This document shows positions 28,809 through 39,291 of a stretch of 64,000 bases of DNA, piece after piece (position 1 is the stretch's first letter; the number at the start of each line of letters is the position of its first letter). The DNA is from Paenibacillus sp. CC-CFT747. Lineage in GTDB: Bacteria; Bacillota; Bacilli; Paenibacillales; NBRC-103111. Below the pieces are notes generated by a model. That model saw only the letters and a list, made by a program, of their open reading frames with translations. It was not told where the DNA came from and ran no database searches. The translations under genes and the position numbers were made by a program. The stretch covers positions 2,418,501 through 2,482,500 of the forward strand of contig CP106741.1 in NCBI GenBank assembly GCA_030323305.1. Direction: 5' to 3'.

Positions 28809-30252
28809 ATGAAAAGACAAAAAACCGTTATCACTTCTGTCTTGACCGCAACCATGGCGATGTCCGTATTATCGGCCTGTGGAGGCGGCTCCGACAGCAA
28901 GGGCGCAGCTTCCTCTTCGCCGGGCGGCAGCGCCAGCCTGCGGCTTCGGAAGCTAAGGACACCATTACCGCCTTGCTTCCGCCGGTTTCCCCAAATTTCC
29001 AGAAGACGTTTGACCAGATTTCGAAGGATTTTAACACCCTTTATCCGAATCTTACCCTAAAGATCGAACCGGCCAGCTGGGAAGACATGAAGCAGAAGCT
29101 GGATACGCAAGTTAATGCCGGCAGCCCGCCTGATATCGCTTTCGGCGGTTCCGACGGGATTCCGAAATATTTGCAGCAGGGCCTGCTCATGGATATTACG
29201 GATGTGGCCAAACCGGAGTGGGTATCCGACTATGACAAGGCGCCTCTCGATTATATGCGCAACGGCAAAGGGTTGTACGGCTTCCCGGCCTATATGGAAA
29301 TCCACGCCATCGGGGGCAACAAGAAGTTCCTGGAGCAAGCGGGCATCGACTGGAAGAAAGTGCAGCAGAACGGCTGGACGTATGATGAATTCCGTCAGGC
29401 CATCAAGAAGGGTGTCGTTCAAGAGAACGGCAAAACCCGGTACGGCTTCGTGTTCGCTACGAAGGGCGTCGCGTCTGTGGACTACCTGGGCATCATGGCG
29501 AAGAACGCCGGCATGCCTTATGCCTTCGACAGCAACATGAAATACGCGTACACGAGCAAGAAATACCTTGGTTTGCTCAAGGATCTTCGCGCCCTGATCG
29601 ATGACGGCTCGATGCCGAAGGAGCTCAGCTCGGTTGACGCCGGTATGCGCTGGAACATGTTCCTGACCGGTCAAACGATGATCACCGGTAAAGGCCTTGC
29701 CGTATTCGAGAATTCCGCGAAGACGAACAACAAGAAGCTGGAGTCGAATGACGCGAGCGCGGTCAAGGAAGCATCCCGGTCGATTACATCGTGCTGCCGC
29801 CTCCAACGTTCCAAGGCGCCAAGGCTTCGTACGCAGCGGTCGTAGACGGTTACATGACGTTCCGCGGCAAGAAGGAGCCGACAGCCGAGCATAAAGCTAA
29901 CGTAGCGAAAGCAGCGTACTTCTTGGCAAGCGGCAAAGTGGCGGCCACGACGAACAACGACCTGTTCTCCGCTCACATTACGAAGAGCGCTAAGAAAGAA
30001 GCAGAAGGCATGAAAGTCGACAGAATGCCGGAGAACATCGCCGCTGTTGATTACATGCTGAAGAACGCTACACCGGCCCGCTCCGATATTCCGGCGGACT
30101 TGGCGGCGAAAGCGCTGAAGCTGGAAACGGAAACGATCGTTCCGAAGTTCCAGGCCCTGCTCGCCGGCGAGATTACGCCTGACGCGATGTACGAGGCGGT
30201 TAAGGCTGCAGCTACGCAAGCGTTTGGCGCAGAAGGCATCGTAAAAGACTAA
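28809..30252 (+). CDS. Sugar-binding lipoprotein of the recycling-cluster ABC importer, frame broken twice
   Basis: About 481 residues. ATG 28809, lipoprotein signal with LSACGG at residue 23. Family 1 solute-binding protein: NFQKTFDQISKDFNTLYPN, LDTQVNAGSPPDIAFGG, GLYGFPAYMEIHAIG. Single bases are missing near 28918-28950 (after the signal peptide) and near 29770 (repair reads AVKEGIPVDYIVLPPPTFQG). Its place between murQ and two permeases suggests that it binds MurNAc, GlcNAc-MurNAc or a related wall sugar. The ligand is inferred from context only. Confidence 0.83.
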
Positions 30253-30266
30253 GACAAAGCTGTACA

Positions 30267-30304
30267 TTCGGATAGTCATGAGCTTCCCGCCATGACTATC
30301 CGAA
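30267..30304 (+). terminator. Stem-loop between binding protein and permeases (processing or partial terminator)
   Basis: A perfect 14-bp stem (TTCGGATAGTCATG and its complement) with a 10-base loop, followed only by a weak ATTATTT. Such hairpins after binding-protein genes usually stabilise the upstream transcript and reduce permease expression. Confidence 0.65.
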
Positions 30305-30367
30305 ATTATTTCAACAGATAGTTTGGGGTTCTTATACCCCGAGTGTTCGCAAAAGGGGTTGGAAACG

Positions 30368-31270
30368 ATGGCGTCTATCACCAAGCCGATCAAGAGAAAA
30401 AGAAGCAAAGAGGAACAGACGTGGGGATACGCCTTCATTGCCGTCGCCTTGGTGGCGTTCGCAATGTTTACCGCATATCCGGTCGTAAGCGCCTTTATCA
30501 TCAGTCTCCAAGAATATAAGCCCCTGGGCTCAACTTACATCGGCGCGGATAATTATGTCGATACCCTTCATGACAGCCTTTTCTGGAAGGCGCTTCGCAA
30601 TACGGTCGTGTACACGGTATTAACGGTACCGGTCAATCTCTTTTTATCCATGGTCATTGCCATTCTGATTTTACCGTTCCGCAAGAAGACGCAATCGTTC
30701 TTTAAGGGCATTTACTATTTGCCGGTTGTTGCCTCCGGTGTCGCTTTGTCGGTGGTTTGGCTCTGGATTTTCGATCCGATGCAGCACGGTATTCTGAATC
30801 AGATCGTACAGGCATTCGGCGGTTCGAGCCAGAACTGGCTCGGGAGAAGCGCGACCGCGATGTTCTCGCTCGTCCTCATGTCCTGGTTGTCCAGCCATGG
30901 TACCAGCATCATCATCTATTTGGCGGGTCTCCTCGGGATCGATTCCACCTATTACGAGGCGGCGGAGATCGACGGGGCCAGCTTTCTACAGAAGCTATGG
31001 CATATCGTGGTACCCTGCCTGAAGCCGGCGACGCTGTTTCTGCTCGTTACCGGGGTCATCGGTTCGTTTCAGGTATTCCAGAACGCTTACTTAATGACGG
31101 GAGGCGGTCCGGACAACGCGACGACCATGGTCGGCCTGCTCATCTTCAATAACGCGTTTACTTATTTCAATTTCGGCAGAGCCGCGGCCCAATCCCTGAT
31201 TCTGGCTGTTATCATTGCCGTCATTGCATTGATTCAGTTCAAATTCGTGGGGAAAGACGTCGAGTATTGA
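30368..31270 (+). CDS. ABC transporter permease, MalF/LacF-type
   Basis: Intact; 300 residues from ATG 30368. Six TM helices; the EAA loop EAAEIDGASFLQKLWHIVVPCLKP lies around residue 200. QVFQNAYLMTGGGPDNATTM is typical of carbohydrate uptake 1 permeases. Acts with the next gene and the upstream binding protein. No ATPase gene in the cluster. Confidence 0.88.
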   Translation: MASITKPIKRKRSKEEQTWGYAFIAVALVAFAMFTAYPVVSAFIISLQEYKPLGSTYIGADNYVDTLHDSLFWKALRNTVVYTVLTVPVNLFLSMVIAILILPFRKKTQSFFKGIYYLPVVASGVALSVVWLWIFDPMQHGILNQIVQAFGGSSQNWLGRSATAMFSLVLMSWLSSHGTSIIIYLAGLLGIDSTYYEAAEIDGASFLQKLWHIVVPCLKPATLFLLVTGVIGSFQVFQNAYLMTGGGPDNATTMVGLLIFNNAFTYFNFGRAAAQSLILAVIIAVIALIQFKFVGKDVEY

Positions 31271-31286
31271 GGAGGGGAGATAACAA

Positions 31287-32147
31287 ATGGCGTTATACAG
31301 CAACCATACTGGCAAGCCGCATAAAAGACATATCCGAAATGCGATCATTTTTATCGTCCTCATGCTGTTTGCCCTGGCGACGATATTCCCTATATATTTT
31401 ATGTTCATCACGTCTCTCGGCGATCCGGTCGAGGCAGGAGCGGTGGACTACAGCATTTGGCCTAAACAATTTTCCTTGGAATCTTACAAGTTCTTTTTCG
31501 ATTACAGCAAATATTCGTACCGCTGGATTCTGAACTCCTTGATTGTGGCCAGCGCGGTCACCGTGTCCAATGTTATCTTTGCTTCGATGGCCGGCTTCGC
31601 GTTCTCCAAGCTAAGGTTTAAGGGCAGAGGCATCCTGTTCGGCATCCTGCTCGTTTCCATGATGATTCCTTATCAAGTCACGCAGGTACCGTTGTATATT
31701 CTGATCGTCAATACCTTTGAACTGCAGAACACGTACAGTGCGCTCATTATGCCCAGCATCGTAACGGTGTATAACATTTTCCTCGCCAAGCAGTTTATGA
31801 GCGGCATTCCGACGGAAATTCTCGAGTGTGCCAAAATCGAAGGCTGCAGCCAGCCGCAAATTTATATGAAGATCATCCTGCCGCTTTCGAAAACCGTTCT
31901 CGCGGTCATGGCGATCCTGACCTTTATGGACAGCTGGAATACCTTCTTCTGGCCGCTGCTCGTGACCAATTCGATGGAAATGCAGACGATCCAGGTCGGC
32001 TTGAAAAATTTCCGCTTCGCCAATACGACCTACATTTCCCCGATGATGGCGGGTGCCGCGATTTCCGCTCTGCCGATGTTCATTCTCTTCTTCAGTCTGC
32101 AGAAATACTTCCTCGAAGGGGTAACCGTAGGTGCCGTAAAGGGATAA
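31287..32147 (+). CDS. ABC transporter permease, MalG-type
   Basis: Intact, 286 residues, 16 bases after the MalF-type gene and preceded by GGAGGGGAG. MalG features: LATIFPIYFMFITSLGDP, the EAA-like loop LECAKIEGCSQPQIYMKIILPLS, and YFLEGVTVGAVKG at the C-terminus. Pairs with the upstream permease. Confidence 0.88.
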   Translation: MALYSNHTGKPHKRHIRNAIIFIVLMLFALATIFPIYFMFITSLGDPVEAGAVDYSIWPKQFSLESYKFFFDYSKYSYRWILNSLIVASAVTVSNVIFASMAGFAFSKLRFKGRGILFGILLVSMMIPYQVTQVPLYILIVNTFELQNTYSALIMPSIVTVYNIFLAKQFMSGIPTEILECAKIEGCSQPQIYMKIILPLSKTVLAVMAILTFMDSWNTFFWPLLVTNSMEMQTIQVGLKNFRFANTTYISPMMAGAAISALPMFILFFSLQKYFLEGVTVGAVKG

Positions 32148-32192
32148 TGGCAGAGATTGGCGTAATTCATTCATACCGAAGGAGACTGACCT

Positions 32193-32681
32193 ATGCCTGA
32201 TATGCTCGTAAAGCTATACGAATTGCCGGAGGAAGCAGCCCGGTATGCCAAGCCGTTTGAAGGAACCTCCATCACGATTCGCCGAGCCTTGCCCCCGGAA
32301 AGACACGTCGTTACCCGCTGGGTGGAAGAAACCTTCAATCCGCATTGGCGCAGCGAATGCGAAACGGCCCTTTCCCGTCAGCCGGTTACCTGTTTTATCG
32401 CGACGTCTTCCGATGAGGGAGGCGCCACGCGAATGGTCGGGTTTGGCTGTTATGACGCTACGGCTAAGGGGTTCTTCGGTCCGACCGGAGTCGATCCCGA
32501 ATTCCAGGGCCAAGGAATCGGCAAAGCGTTGCTGTTCGCTTGTCTGGACGCGATGCGCGCAGAAGGCTATGGCTATGCGGTCATAGGGAGCGCAGGACCG
32601 GCCGATTTCTATGCGAAGGCGGTAGGCGCCATTCCGATCGAAGGATCTTCCCCGGGAATCTACCGGGGAATGCTGAGGTGA
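32193..32681 (+). CDS. GNAT family N-acetyltransferase
   Basis: Intact 162-residue protein, 45 bases after the permease. The acetyl-CoA loop is clear (GVDPEFQGQGIGKALLF, about residues 92-108), followed by AVIGSAGPADFYAKAVGA. The second GNAT gene begins 5 bases after its stop. In a wall-sugar cluster an amino-sugar or muropeptide acetyl acceptor is plausible but unproven. Confidence 0.82.
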   Translation: MPDMLVKLYELPEEAARYAKPFEGTSITIRRALPPERHVVTRWVEETFNPHWRSECETALSRQPVTCFIATSSDEGGATRMVGFGCYDATAKGFFGPTGVDPEFQGQGIGKALLFACLDAMRAEGYGYAVIGSAGPADFYAKAVGAIPIEGSSPGIYRGMLR

Positions 32682-32686
32682 AACCC

Positions 32687-33639
32687 ATGAACCCCATCAC
32701 ATACCGTTCTTATAAGCCTGGCGATGAGGCCGGGATCGTTACGCTCTGGAACCGCTGCCTGTCTCGTGACCCGGTCACGCCGAAACGCTTCCGCAGCCTG
32801 GTGCTGCTCGACCCCAATTTTGAACCCGGGGGATGAGAATCGCGGAGGCCGGCGGCAAGCTGATCGGCTGCTTCTATGCCGTCCGGAGACAGCTGCCGAT
32901 GATCGGCGTCGAGCTCGAGACCGATCGCGGGTGGGTGCCTTTCTTCTTCGTTGACCCGGACTACCGCAGGCAAGGGGTCGCCTCCCGATTGCTGGAGGAA
33001 GCCCGGCAGTTTCTGCAAGGCGAGGGACGCGAGAAGATGTTCTTCTCCGGCTATGCCCCGAACTATGTGGTGCCCGGCATCGACCGGCAAGCTTATGCCG
33101 CGGCGGCGGACTTCCTCGAAGGAAGCGGCTTCCGGCGGTTGTACACGGCGGTAGCGATGGATTATTCCCTGGTCGATTATGAAACTCCTTCGGATGTTCT
33201 GGAATTGAAGAAGCTGAGGGAGAGCGAAGGCTATACCTTTGCGCTTGCGGCGGACAGCGATCTGTACGAGCTCATCCAGTTCGCCACGCACGCTTTTAAT
33301 CCGGATTGGGGAAGAGCGATCCGCGAAGGGCTGCTGCAAGGTCTTCAGTTGTCGCAAATCCTCGTGGCCCGCTACCGCGGGGAGATGATTGGCTTCTGTA
33401 TGCACAACGGATACGAAGGCGTGCGGGAGCGGTTCGGTCCTTTTGGGGTGGATCCGAATCAGCGCGGCAAGGGAATCGGCAAAATTCTGCTTCACGATTG
33501 TCTGCACCTGATGCGGGCCCAGGGCATGCACGGCGCCTGGTTCCTGTGGACCGGCGAGCAGACGGCGGCGGGACAGCTGTATCTGAAGCTCGGTTTTACG
33601 ATTACCCGGCGCTTTGATGTAGTCTGCAAGGACTTATAA
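32687..33639 (+). CDS. Two-domain GNAT acetyltransferase, frame broken once
   Basis: About 317 residues. ATG 32687 lies 5 bases after the previous stop. Restoring one G in the G5 run at 32828-32832 joins PNFEPG to MRIAEAGGKLIGCF. Two GNAT domains follow each other: FFVDPDYRRQGVASRLLEEA (first acetyl-CoA loop) and FGVDPNQRGKGIGKILLHD (second). Likely co-transcribed with the single-domain GNAT. Substrate unknown. Confidence 0.78.
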
Positions 33640-33662
33640 CGGGATAAAGGGGAATGAGTGCC

Positions 33663-34370
33663 ATGACGACGGAAAAGAAGCACATCCTCGCCATTAGCGC
33701 CCATGCCGGCGACCAGGAGCTGACCGCCGGAGGGGTTATCGCCAAGTATACGATGGAGGGCCACAAGGCCACCTTTCTGCACTTGACGCCAGGGGAGAAG
33801 GGGCATCCGCGGCTGACGCCCGAGGAATACAAGAAGCAGAAAGTGGAGGAAGCCTACAAGGCGGCAGACATTCTGGGCGCGGACGTGCGGTTCTTCGACT
33901 ATAAGGATGCCGAGCTTCCTGTAAACGAGGAGATCAAATATCAGGTCGCGGACGTCATCCGAGAGGTGAAGCCCGATATCATCATCACCCATTGGAAAAA
34001 TTCCATCCACAAGGACCATGCCAATACGCACCAGATCGTGCAGGACGCCCATTTCTACGCGGCGCTGAAAACGATCGAGCGCGAGCTTCCGTCCCATTAT
34101 GCCCCGAAGCTGTATTACTCCGAGAATTGGGAAGACATGGACGAGTTCGTGCCGGAGGTGTTCGTCGATCTTCCGGAGGACGCCTTCGAGAAGTGGATCC
34201 AGGCGCTCAGCGTGTACGCCTTCGCCCGCGGCGAGACGTACGGATTTCCTTATATCGATTATTACAAGTCCTTATCAGTCGTGCGGGGAGCGCCCGTTTA
34301 TTTCAAACGCGCCCAAGGCTTCATGGTGCCTAAGGGCGGATTGAATCAACGGCTGCAATGGTTCGGCTAA
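33663..34370 (+). CDS. PIG-L family deacetylase with a variant metal motif
   Basis: 235 residues from ATG 33663, chosen because AAAGGGG lies 10 bases upstream; ATG 33654 is only one base from it. PIG-L/LmbE zinc enzymes remove N-acetyl groups from GlcNAc-type sugars. The first metal motif AHPDDE reads AHAGDQE here. The second (HKDHANTHQ, HxDHxxxH) is intact. No signal peptide, so it acts in the cytoplasm. In this cluster it could deacetylate GlcNAc or a muramyl sugar after uptake. The altered first motif leaves activity open. Confidence 0.78.
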   Translation: MTTEKKHILAISAHAGDQELTAGGVIAKYTMEGHKATFLHLTPGEKGHPRLTPEEYKKQKVEEAYKAADILGADVRFFDYKDAELPVNEEIKYQVADVIREVKPDIIITHWKNSIHKDHANTHQIVQDAHFYAALKTIERELPSHYAPKLYYSENWEDMDEFVPEVFVDLPEDAFEKWIQALSVYAFARGETYGFPYIDYYKSLSVVRGAPVYFKRAQGFMVPKGGLNQRLQWFG

Positions 34371-34375
34371 AAGAG

Positions 34376-34418
34376 AAGGCGCTGCCGCAGCAATGGTGCT
34401 GTCGGCGGCGCCTTATTT
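34376..34418. terminator. Bidirectional terminator between converging genes
   Basis: A 12-bp stem with one mismatch (AAGGCGCTGCCG with CGGCGGCGCCTT) between the PIG-L gene and the convergent kinase gene, followed by TTATTTG on the plus strand. Confidence 0.7.
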
Positions 34419-34435
34419 GTTAGCCAAAGGTTTCG

Positions 34436-35379
34436 TTACTTCGCGGGGCCGCGTTGGTACTGCTCGGCGGCAATCCGCGCCGCGCCATAGGCGGCGGTGC
34501 GCTGCATGAGCGTCGGCCGCACCTTCGGCCAACGCTTGCGAAGCCGGTCGGCATAACTGGTGCGGAAGAACTCTGAATTCGCGAAAATGGCTCCAGCGAG
34601 CACGAGGTCCGCTTCCTCAAAGAGGGATCCTTCGTAATCAGCGCCGACGTCTGCTCGGCGAGGGCCGACGACTCGGCCGCCAGCACCCCGATGGCAGCGG
34701 CATCTCCCTGCGCGGCCGCCTCGATGCAGAACCGGGCGAAAGCGGCAAAGTCCTGTTTCGTCCGCTCCGGTGCATACGCATAATCCTTCAGCTGCACGGG
34801 GTCCGTCAGCCCGACGGAAGCGAGCGCGCTGCCGCTCATTAGGGTCGGTGCCGCCATCCCGTCATAGCTCTGCACGATGGCCTGCAGCGTACGCAGACCG
34901 ATGGCGTAGCCGCTGCCGGCGTCCCCTAGGAGATGGCCCCAGCCCCCGACGCGCAGCTGGCTTCCGTCCGGCGTTATGCCGTAGACGAGGGAGCCGGTGC
35001 CGCTGATCGCCACCATGCCTTCCCTTCGGCCTGCCGTCCCGAACAAGGCGGTTTCCGCATCGTTTCCTACGTATACCGCTGTCACCGCCCCGTGTTCGGC
35101 CAACCGGGTCTGCAGGGCCTGCGTCCACCGGAGGCGGTCTTCGTCCCGGCCCGCGCCCGCGAGCCCGACCCCGAGTCCGACGCAGCCCTCAGGCTTCAAA
35201 CCCGTTTCACTCCAGCTCCTCTCCAGCAGCCGGGCGACCTCCGCAAAGGCACGGTCGAACCCGACCGAGAACGCGTTGCTGGCGCCGCCGAATAAGGAGG
35301 CGATGGGTTCGCCCTCCAGGGTGACCGCGGCGAGCTCTGTCTTCGTTCCGCCTCCGTCCATACCGATCGTATACCTCAT
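34436..35379 (-). CDS. BadF/BadG-type amino-sugar kinase (MurK/GlcNAc kinase-like), frame broken once
   Basis: About 314 residues. ATG 35379 was chosen over the GTG at 35391 because GCAGGTG then sits 9 bases upstream. ASKHA-fold ATP motifs: IGMDGGGTKTELA (phosphate 1), VAISGTGSLVYGI (phosphate 2), GGWGHLLGDAGSGYAIG. One missing T (coding strand TTT near 34624) breaks the C-terminus; repair reads FEEADLVLAGAIFANSEFF and ends at 34436. Likely phosphorylates MurNAc and/or GlcNAc at O-6 after ABC uptake, giving the MurQ substrate. This replaces the PTS route of B. subtilis. Only strongly predicted minus-strand gene in the cluster. Confidence 0.83.
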
Positions 35380-35465
35380 GAATGGATTCACCTGCTCTTC
35401 AATTGGAATTTCCTTCTATTCATCAGCATCCCTATCTATTAGTATAGACAGAGAGGTTTCGGTTT

Positions 35466-35514
35466 GTAAAATGAAATTTCGTTATTCTAGTAAAACGTTG
35501 AAATTTTATTTTAC
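35466..35514. promoter_or_regulatory. Two-part operator of the RpiR regulator gene
   Basis: A near-palindrome: GTAAAATGAAATTTC at the left and GAAATTTTATTTTAC at the right. Half-sites GTAAAAT and TGAAATTT are 33 bp apart, as upstream of murQ. The right arm covers the -35 element, as expected for autoregulation. It also faces the divergent kinase gene. Confidence 0.6.
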
Positions 35515-35526
35515 AATCGCTATAAT
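35498..35526 (+). promoter_or_regulatory. Promoter of the RpiR regulator gene
   Basis: TTGAAA at 35498-35503 and a perfect TATAAT at 35521-35526 with a 17-bp spacer. Confidence 0.8.
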
Positions 35527-35586
35527 GAACTCACCTGGAAGCGAAATCATCCTATCCGTGCTCTTTGGAAGTGAGGTAATCAGCTA

Positions 35587-36441
35587 ATGAATGGCGGACT
35601 TGTGAGATTAAAAGAATTATATCAGGATTTAAAGCCCTCGGAGCAAATCGCCGCTTCCTATATTCTCCAGAATCCCGAGAGGATGCTGCAGCTTTCCATC
35701 GCCCAGCTGGCCGACGAAAGCGGTTCCAGTCAAGCGGCTATCGTTCGCCTGTGCAAATCGATGGGCGTAACCGGGTATCAGAATCTGAAGCTCATGGTAG
35801 CCGGCGATCTGCAGCAGGGACAGACCAGCCTTAATGGTTCCGGGTACCAGGAAATACGTCCGGGAGAATCGGTGGAGAACATCATCGCATCCGTCGCCGG
35901 CAACAACATGCAGTCCATACAGGATTCGGTCAAGGTGCTGGATCCGGCTGTTGTGCGGCAGGCCATCGAGGCCATGGACCGGGCGCAGCGCATTTTCTTC
36001 TATGGCATCGGCGCCTCCAATCTGATCGCGATGGACGCGCAGCAGAAATTTATGCGGATATCGAAGACGGCTCTCGCTTTCGCCGATCCGCATGTGCAGC
36101 TGACCGCTTCCGTGTCTCTGGGCAAAAGGGACGTGGCCGTCGGCATTTCCTATTCCGGCGAGACCAAGGCGGTCATCGCCGCGCTTCGCAGCGCCCGCGA
36201 GCAGGGAGCGGAGACGGTCTCGATCACCAAGTTCGGCAACACAACCTTGAGCGGGTACGCCGACTATCCGTTGTTCATCTCCTCGACGGAGCATGAAATT
36301 CGCAGCGGAGCGATGGCCTCGCGGATCGCCCAGCTGAATGTGATCGACATCCTGTACCTGGGTGTGGCCAGCCGCAATTACAACTATGCGGTTCAACAGC
36401 TGGAGCTGAGCCGCAAAGCGATTAAGGAGATTGAACGGTAA
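35587..36441 (+). CDS. RpiR/MurR family transcriptional regulator
   Basis: Intact, 284 residues. The N-terminal RpiR HTH (SIAQLADESGSSQAAIVRLCKSMGVTGYQNLK, residues 38-68) is followed by a SIS sugar-phosphate-binding domain (FFYGIGASNLIAMDAQQKF; VGISYSGETKAVIAAL). MurR-type regulators sense MurNAc-6-phosphate through the SIS domain. Here it probably controls murQ and its own operon (namZ, nagZ, anmK) via the paired half-sites. Confidence 0.88.
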   Translation: MNGGLVRLKELYQDLKPSEQIAASYILQNPERMLQLSIAQLADESGSSQAAIVRLCKSMGVTGYQNLKLMVAGDLQQGQTSLNGSGYQEIRPGESVENIIASVAGNNMQSIQDSVKVLDPAVVRQAIEAMDRAQRIFFYGIGASNLIAMDAQQKFMRISKTALAFADPHVQLTASVSLGKRDVAVGISYSGETKAVIAALRSAREQGAETVSITKFGNTTLSGYADYPLFISSTEHEIRSGAMASRIAQLNVIDILYLGVASRNYNYAVQQLELSRKAIKEIER

Positions 36442-36473
36442 CCATTATTCCGGAAGGGAAGGGATCGTAAACT

Positions 36474-37645
36474 ATGGGTTCATCTGTGAGGATCGGCGCC
36501 GATCGTCTGGTCGAAGTGCAGCAGCAGTGGCCGGAGGGCTGGCGCCTCGGTTTATTGACCAACGCCTCATCGCTTAATGGAGCGTTCGAATCGACGATCG
36601 AGCTGTGCACCAGGCTGACGCGCGTACGTCTGAGCGCGCTTTTTGCGTGTGAGCATGGCCTGCGCGGCGAGCGGCAGGCGGGCGTCCTGTTCGAGGACGA
36701 GATAGACGGGCGTCTCAGCATTCCCGTCTTCAGTCTGTACAGCCCCTCGGGCAAAAAGCCCCAGCCGCACATGCTCGAAGCGGTCGATGCGGTACTGTTC
36801 GACATCCAGGACGTCGGCGTACGGTTCTATACCTATCTGTCCACCCTTAAGATGATTCTGGAGAGCTGTGCGGAGGCCGGAAAGCCAGTCATTGTCCTCG
36901 ACCGGCCGAATCCGCTGGGCAAGGGAGACGGCGAGGGCGGCCTTCTGGAGAGCGGCTTCGAATCGTTCGTCGGCGCAGCCCGGATTCCGATCCGAACCGG
37001 ACTCACGATCGGGGAAACCGCCCGGTATTTCAACTCTTTGCTGGCTGAGCCGTGCGAGCTGCAGGTCGTGCCGATGGAGGGTGGAGCCGAAGCATGCCTT
37101 ACGCGGACACCGGGCTGCCGTGGACCATGCCTTCGCCCAACATGCCGACGCTGGACACCGTGCTTACGTATGCGGGCGTCTGTCTGTTCGAAGGGACAAA
37201 CCTGTCGGAGGGCCGGGGCACGACGCGTCCGTTCGAGCTCGTCGGCGCGCCCTGGCTCGATGGCGAGCGGGCCGCGCAGGAGTTTAACCGCCGCGGCCTG
37301 CCGGGCGTACACGCGCACCCCCATTACTTCACGCCGTCCTTCTCCAAACATCAAGGCGAGCTGTGCGGCGGGGTGCGGGTGTTCGTGACGGATGCATCCG
37401 TATTCCGCCCGGTACGGGCCGGACTTCATCTGCTTGACGTTATTCAGCGGCAGCATCCCGACCGCTTCGAATGGCTGCCGCCTTACCGGGAAGGAGGACG
37501 TCCGTTCATCGATCTGCTGACAGGCAGCAAGCTGCTGCGAACGACGCTTGCCAAGGAAGAGGGGCTGGAACGGATCCTGGATGTCTGGGAGGAGCAAGAA
37601 GCCTTGTGGCGGGAGCTAAGGGCTCCTCACGAGCTGTACACATAA
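36474..37645 (+). CDS. namZ: DUF1343 exo-beta-N-acetylmuramidase (NamZ-like), frame broken once
   Basis: About 390 residues. ATG 36474 follows AAGGGAAGGG at a distance. The DUF1343 family (B. subtilis YbbC/NamZ) cleaves terminal MurNAc from wall fragments. Visible motifs: GLLTNASSLNG, ALFACEHGLRGERQAG, DIQDVGVRFYTYLSTL, VLDRPNPLGKGDGEGG, and, after repair, SPNMPTLDTVLTYAG and FEGTNLSEGRGTTRPFEL. One G is missing near 37079 (repair reads VPMEGWSRSMPYADTGL). No signal peptide is visible, unlike a secreted NamZ, so it may act on imported disaccharides. Confidence 0.87.
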
Positions 37646-37670
37646 TGAGGATGGACGAGGAGGTGCTGGT

Positions 37671-39291
37671 ATGGATATAAGCAAGCTGACGCTGGAAGAA
37701 AAGGCCGGCCAGCTCGTGATGTGCGGCTTCGCGGGAACGGAACCGTCGGAAGAGGTGCTTCGGCTGATCGGGGAGCGGCATATCGGCGGAGTGATTTATT
37801 TTGCCCGCAACGTTCGCGATGTTCGTCAGGTCGCGGAGCTAAGCGACAACCTGCAGGAGGCGGCGCGGCAGGCGGGGCTGCCGCCGCTGTTCGTGATGAT
37901 CGATCAGGAAGGCGGCATGGTGGCCCGCATAACCGAAGGGGTTGCGCTGATGCCTGGCGCTATGGCACTAGGAGCGGGCAGTACGCCGGAGGATGTGTAC
38001 GAGTCGGCGCGCATCTGCGGCGAGGAGCTGCGGGCGCTTGGCGTCAACCTGAATTTTGCCCCTGTCCTGGATGTGAACAACAATCCGCGCAATCCCGTCA
38101 TCGGCGTGCGTTCCTTCGGCGAGTCGTCGGAGCGCGTCGCTTCCTTCGGAGAAGCGTCGATGAGGGGCTGCAGGCGGCGGACGTCGTCGCGACGGCTAAG
38201 CATTTTCCCGGCCACGGGGATACGGAGGTCGATTCACATCTTGACCTGCCCACCGTACCGCACAGCAGGGAGCGCATCTTCGAGGTGGAGCTGCGGCCGT
38301 TCATCCAGGCGATTGGCGCAGGGGTGGACAGCATCATGTCTTCTCATGTGGTGTTCCCGGCTTTTGAGCCGCAGCGGCTGCCGGTTACGCTCTCGCACCA
38401 GGTATTGACCGGTCTGCTGCGCGAAGAGCTCGGCTACGAAGGGGTTATCTTTACGGACTGCATGGAGATGCACGCGATCTCCAAGCATTACGGCACGGTG
38501 GAAGCGTGCGTTATGGCGATTCAGGCTGGAGCCGACGCGGTGCTGGTCAGCCACTCGTTCGAGCTGCAAACGGGCGCGATCGATGCCATTGTCGAAGCGG
38601 TACGCAGCGGGCGTTTGACCGAAGAGCGGATAGACGCTTCGGTGAGCCGGTTGCTGGCGCTGAAGAAGAAGCGGGGCATCGGGGCGGAAACGCGATCGCT
38701 GGAGGAGCGTCTCGGCGGTGTGGGAACAGCGGCTCATCTAGAGGCAGCGAGGCGGTTGAGCCAAGCGAGCGTCACCGTCGTGAAGCAGGAAGGGGATCTG
38801 CTGCCGCTTGCCGCCGGGGAGGAGACACTGGTGCTGTCGGTGCAGCCGGCGGTCGTTACGGTGGTCGATGATGCCCTGGCGGTTTCTCTGACGCTGGGTA
38901 AGGCGCTTGAGGCATGCGGCGCGCAAGTGCGGGAACAGGTGATTCCTCTTGCGGATGTGGAAAGCCTGTCAGGCGAAGCCCTGGAGATGGCCGCCTCTTA
39001 TGAGCGAATCGTCGTGGCTACGTATAACGCTTGCTTCGACGACGCTCAGGCGTCGCTCGTACGGGAGCTTCTCGCTCGAGGCAAGCGGCCGATCGTCGTA
39101 GCGACTCGCATGCCGTACGACCTGCTGGCGTTCCCGGATGTGCCGGTGTACGTCTGCCTCTATGAGTCGCGTCCGCTCGCCCTGCAAAGCGCAGCGAAGG
39201 TTCTCACCGGACAGCTTCCCGCCAGAGGAAGGCTGCCGGTAAGCCTATCCGATAAATTCCCGGTGGGATGGGGGTGCAGGGCGATGCTTAA
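37671..39291 (+). CDS. nagZ: Beta-N-acetylglucosaminidase (GH3), frame broken twice
   Basis: About 540 residues. ATG 37671 follows GAGGAGGTGC. GH3 features: MIDQEGGMVARI, ALGVNLNFAPVLDVNNNPRNP, AKHFPGHGDTEVDSHLDLP (His-Asp catalytic loop) and VIFTDCMEMHAI with the nucleophile Asp, then a C-terminal domain. One base is missing near 38160. A second missing G in the run 39269-39274 removes its stop: with the base restored it ends at TAA 39289-39291, overlapping the anmK ATG. As written, the frame runs on into anmK. Releases GlcNAc from GlcNAc-MurNAc fragments; no signal peptide, so intracellular. Confidence 0.87.
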
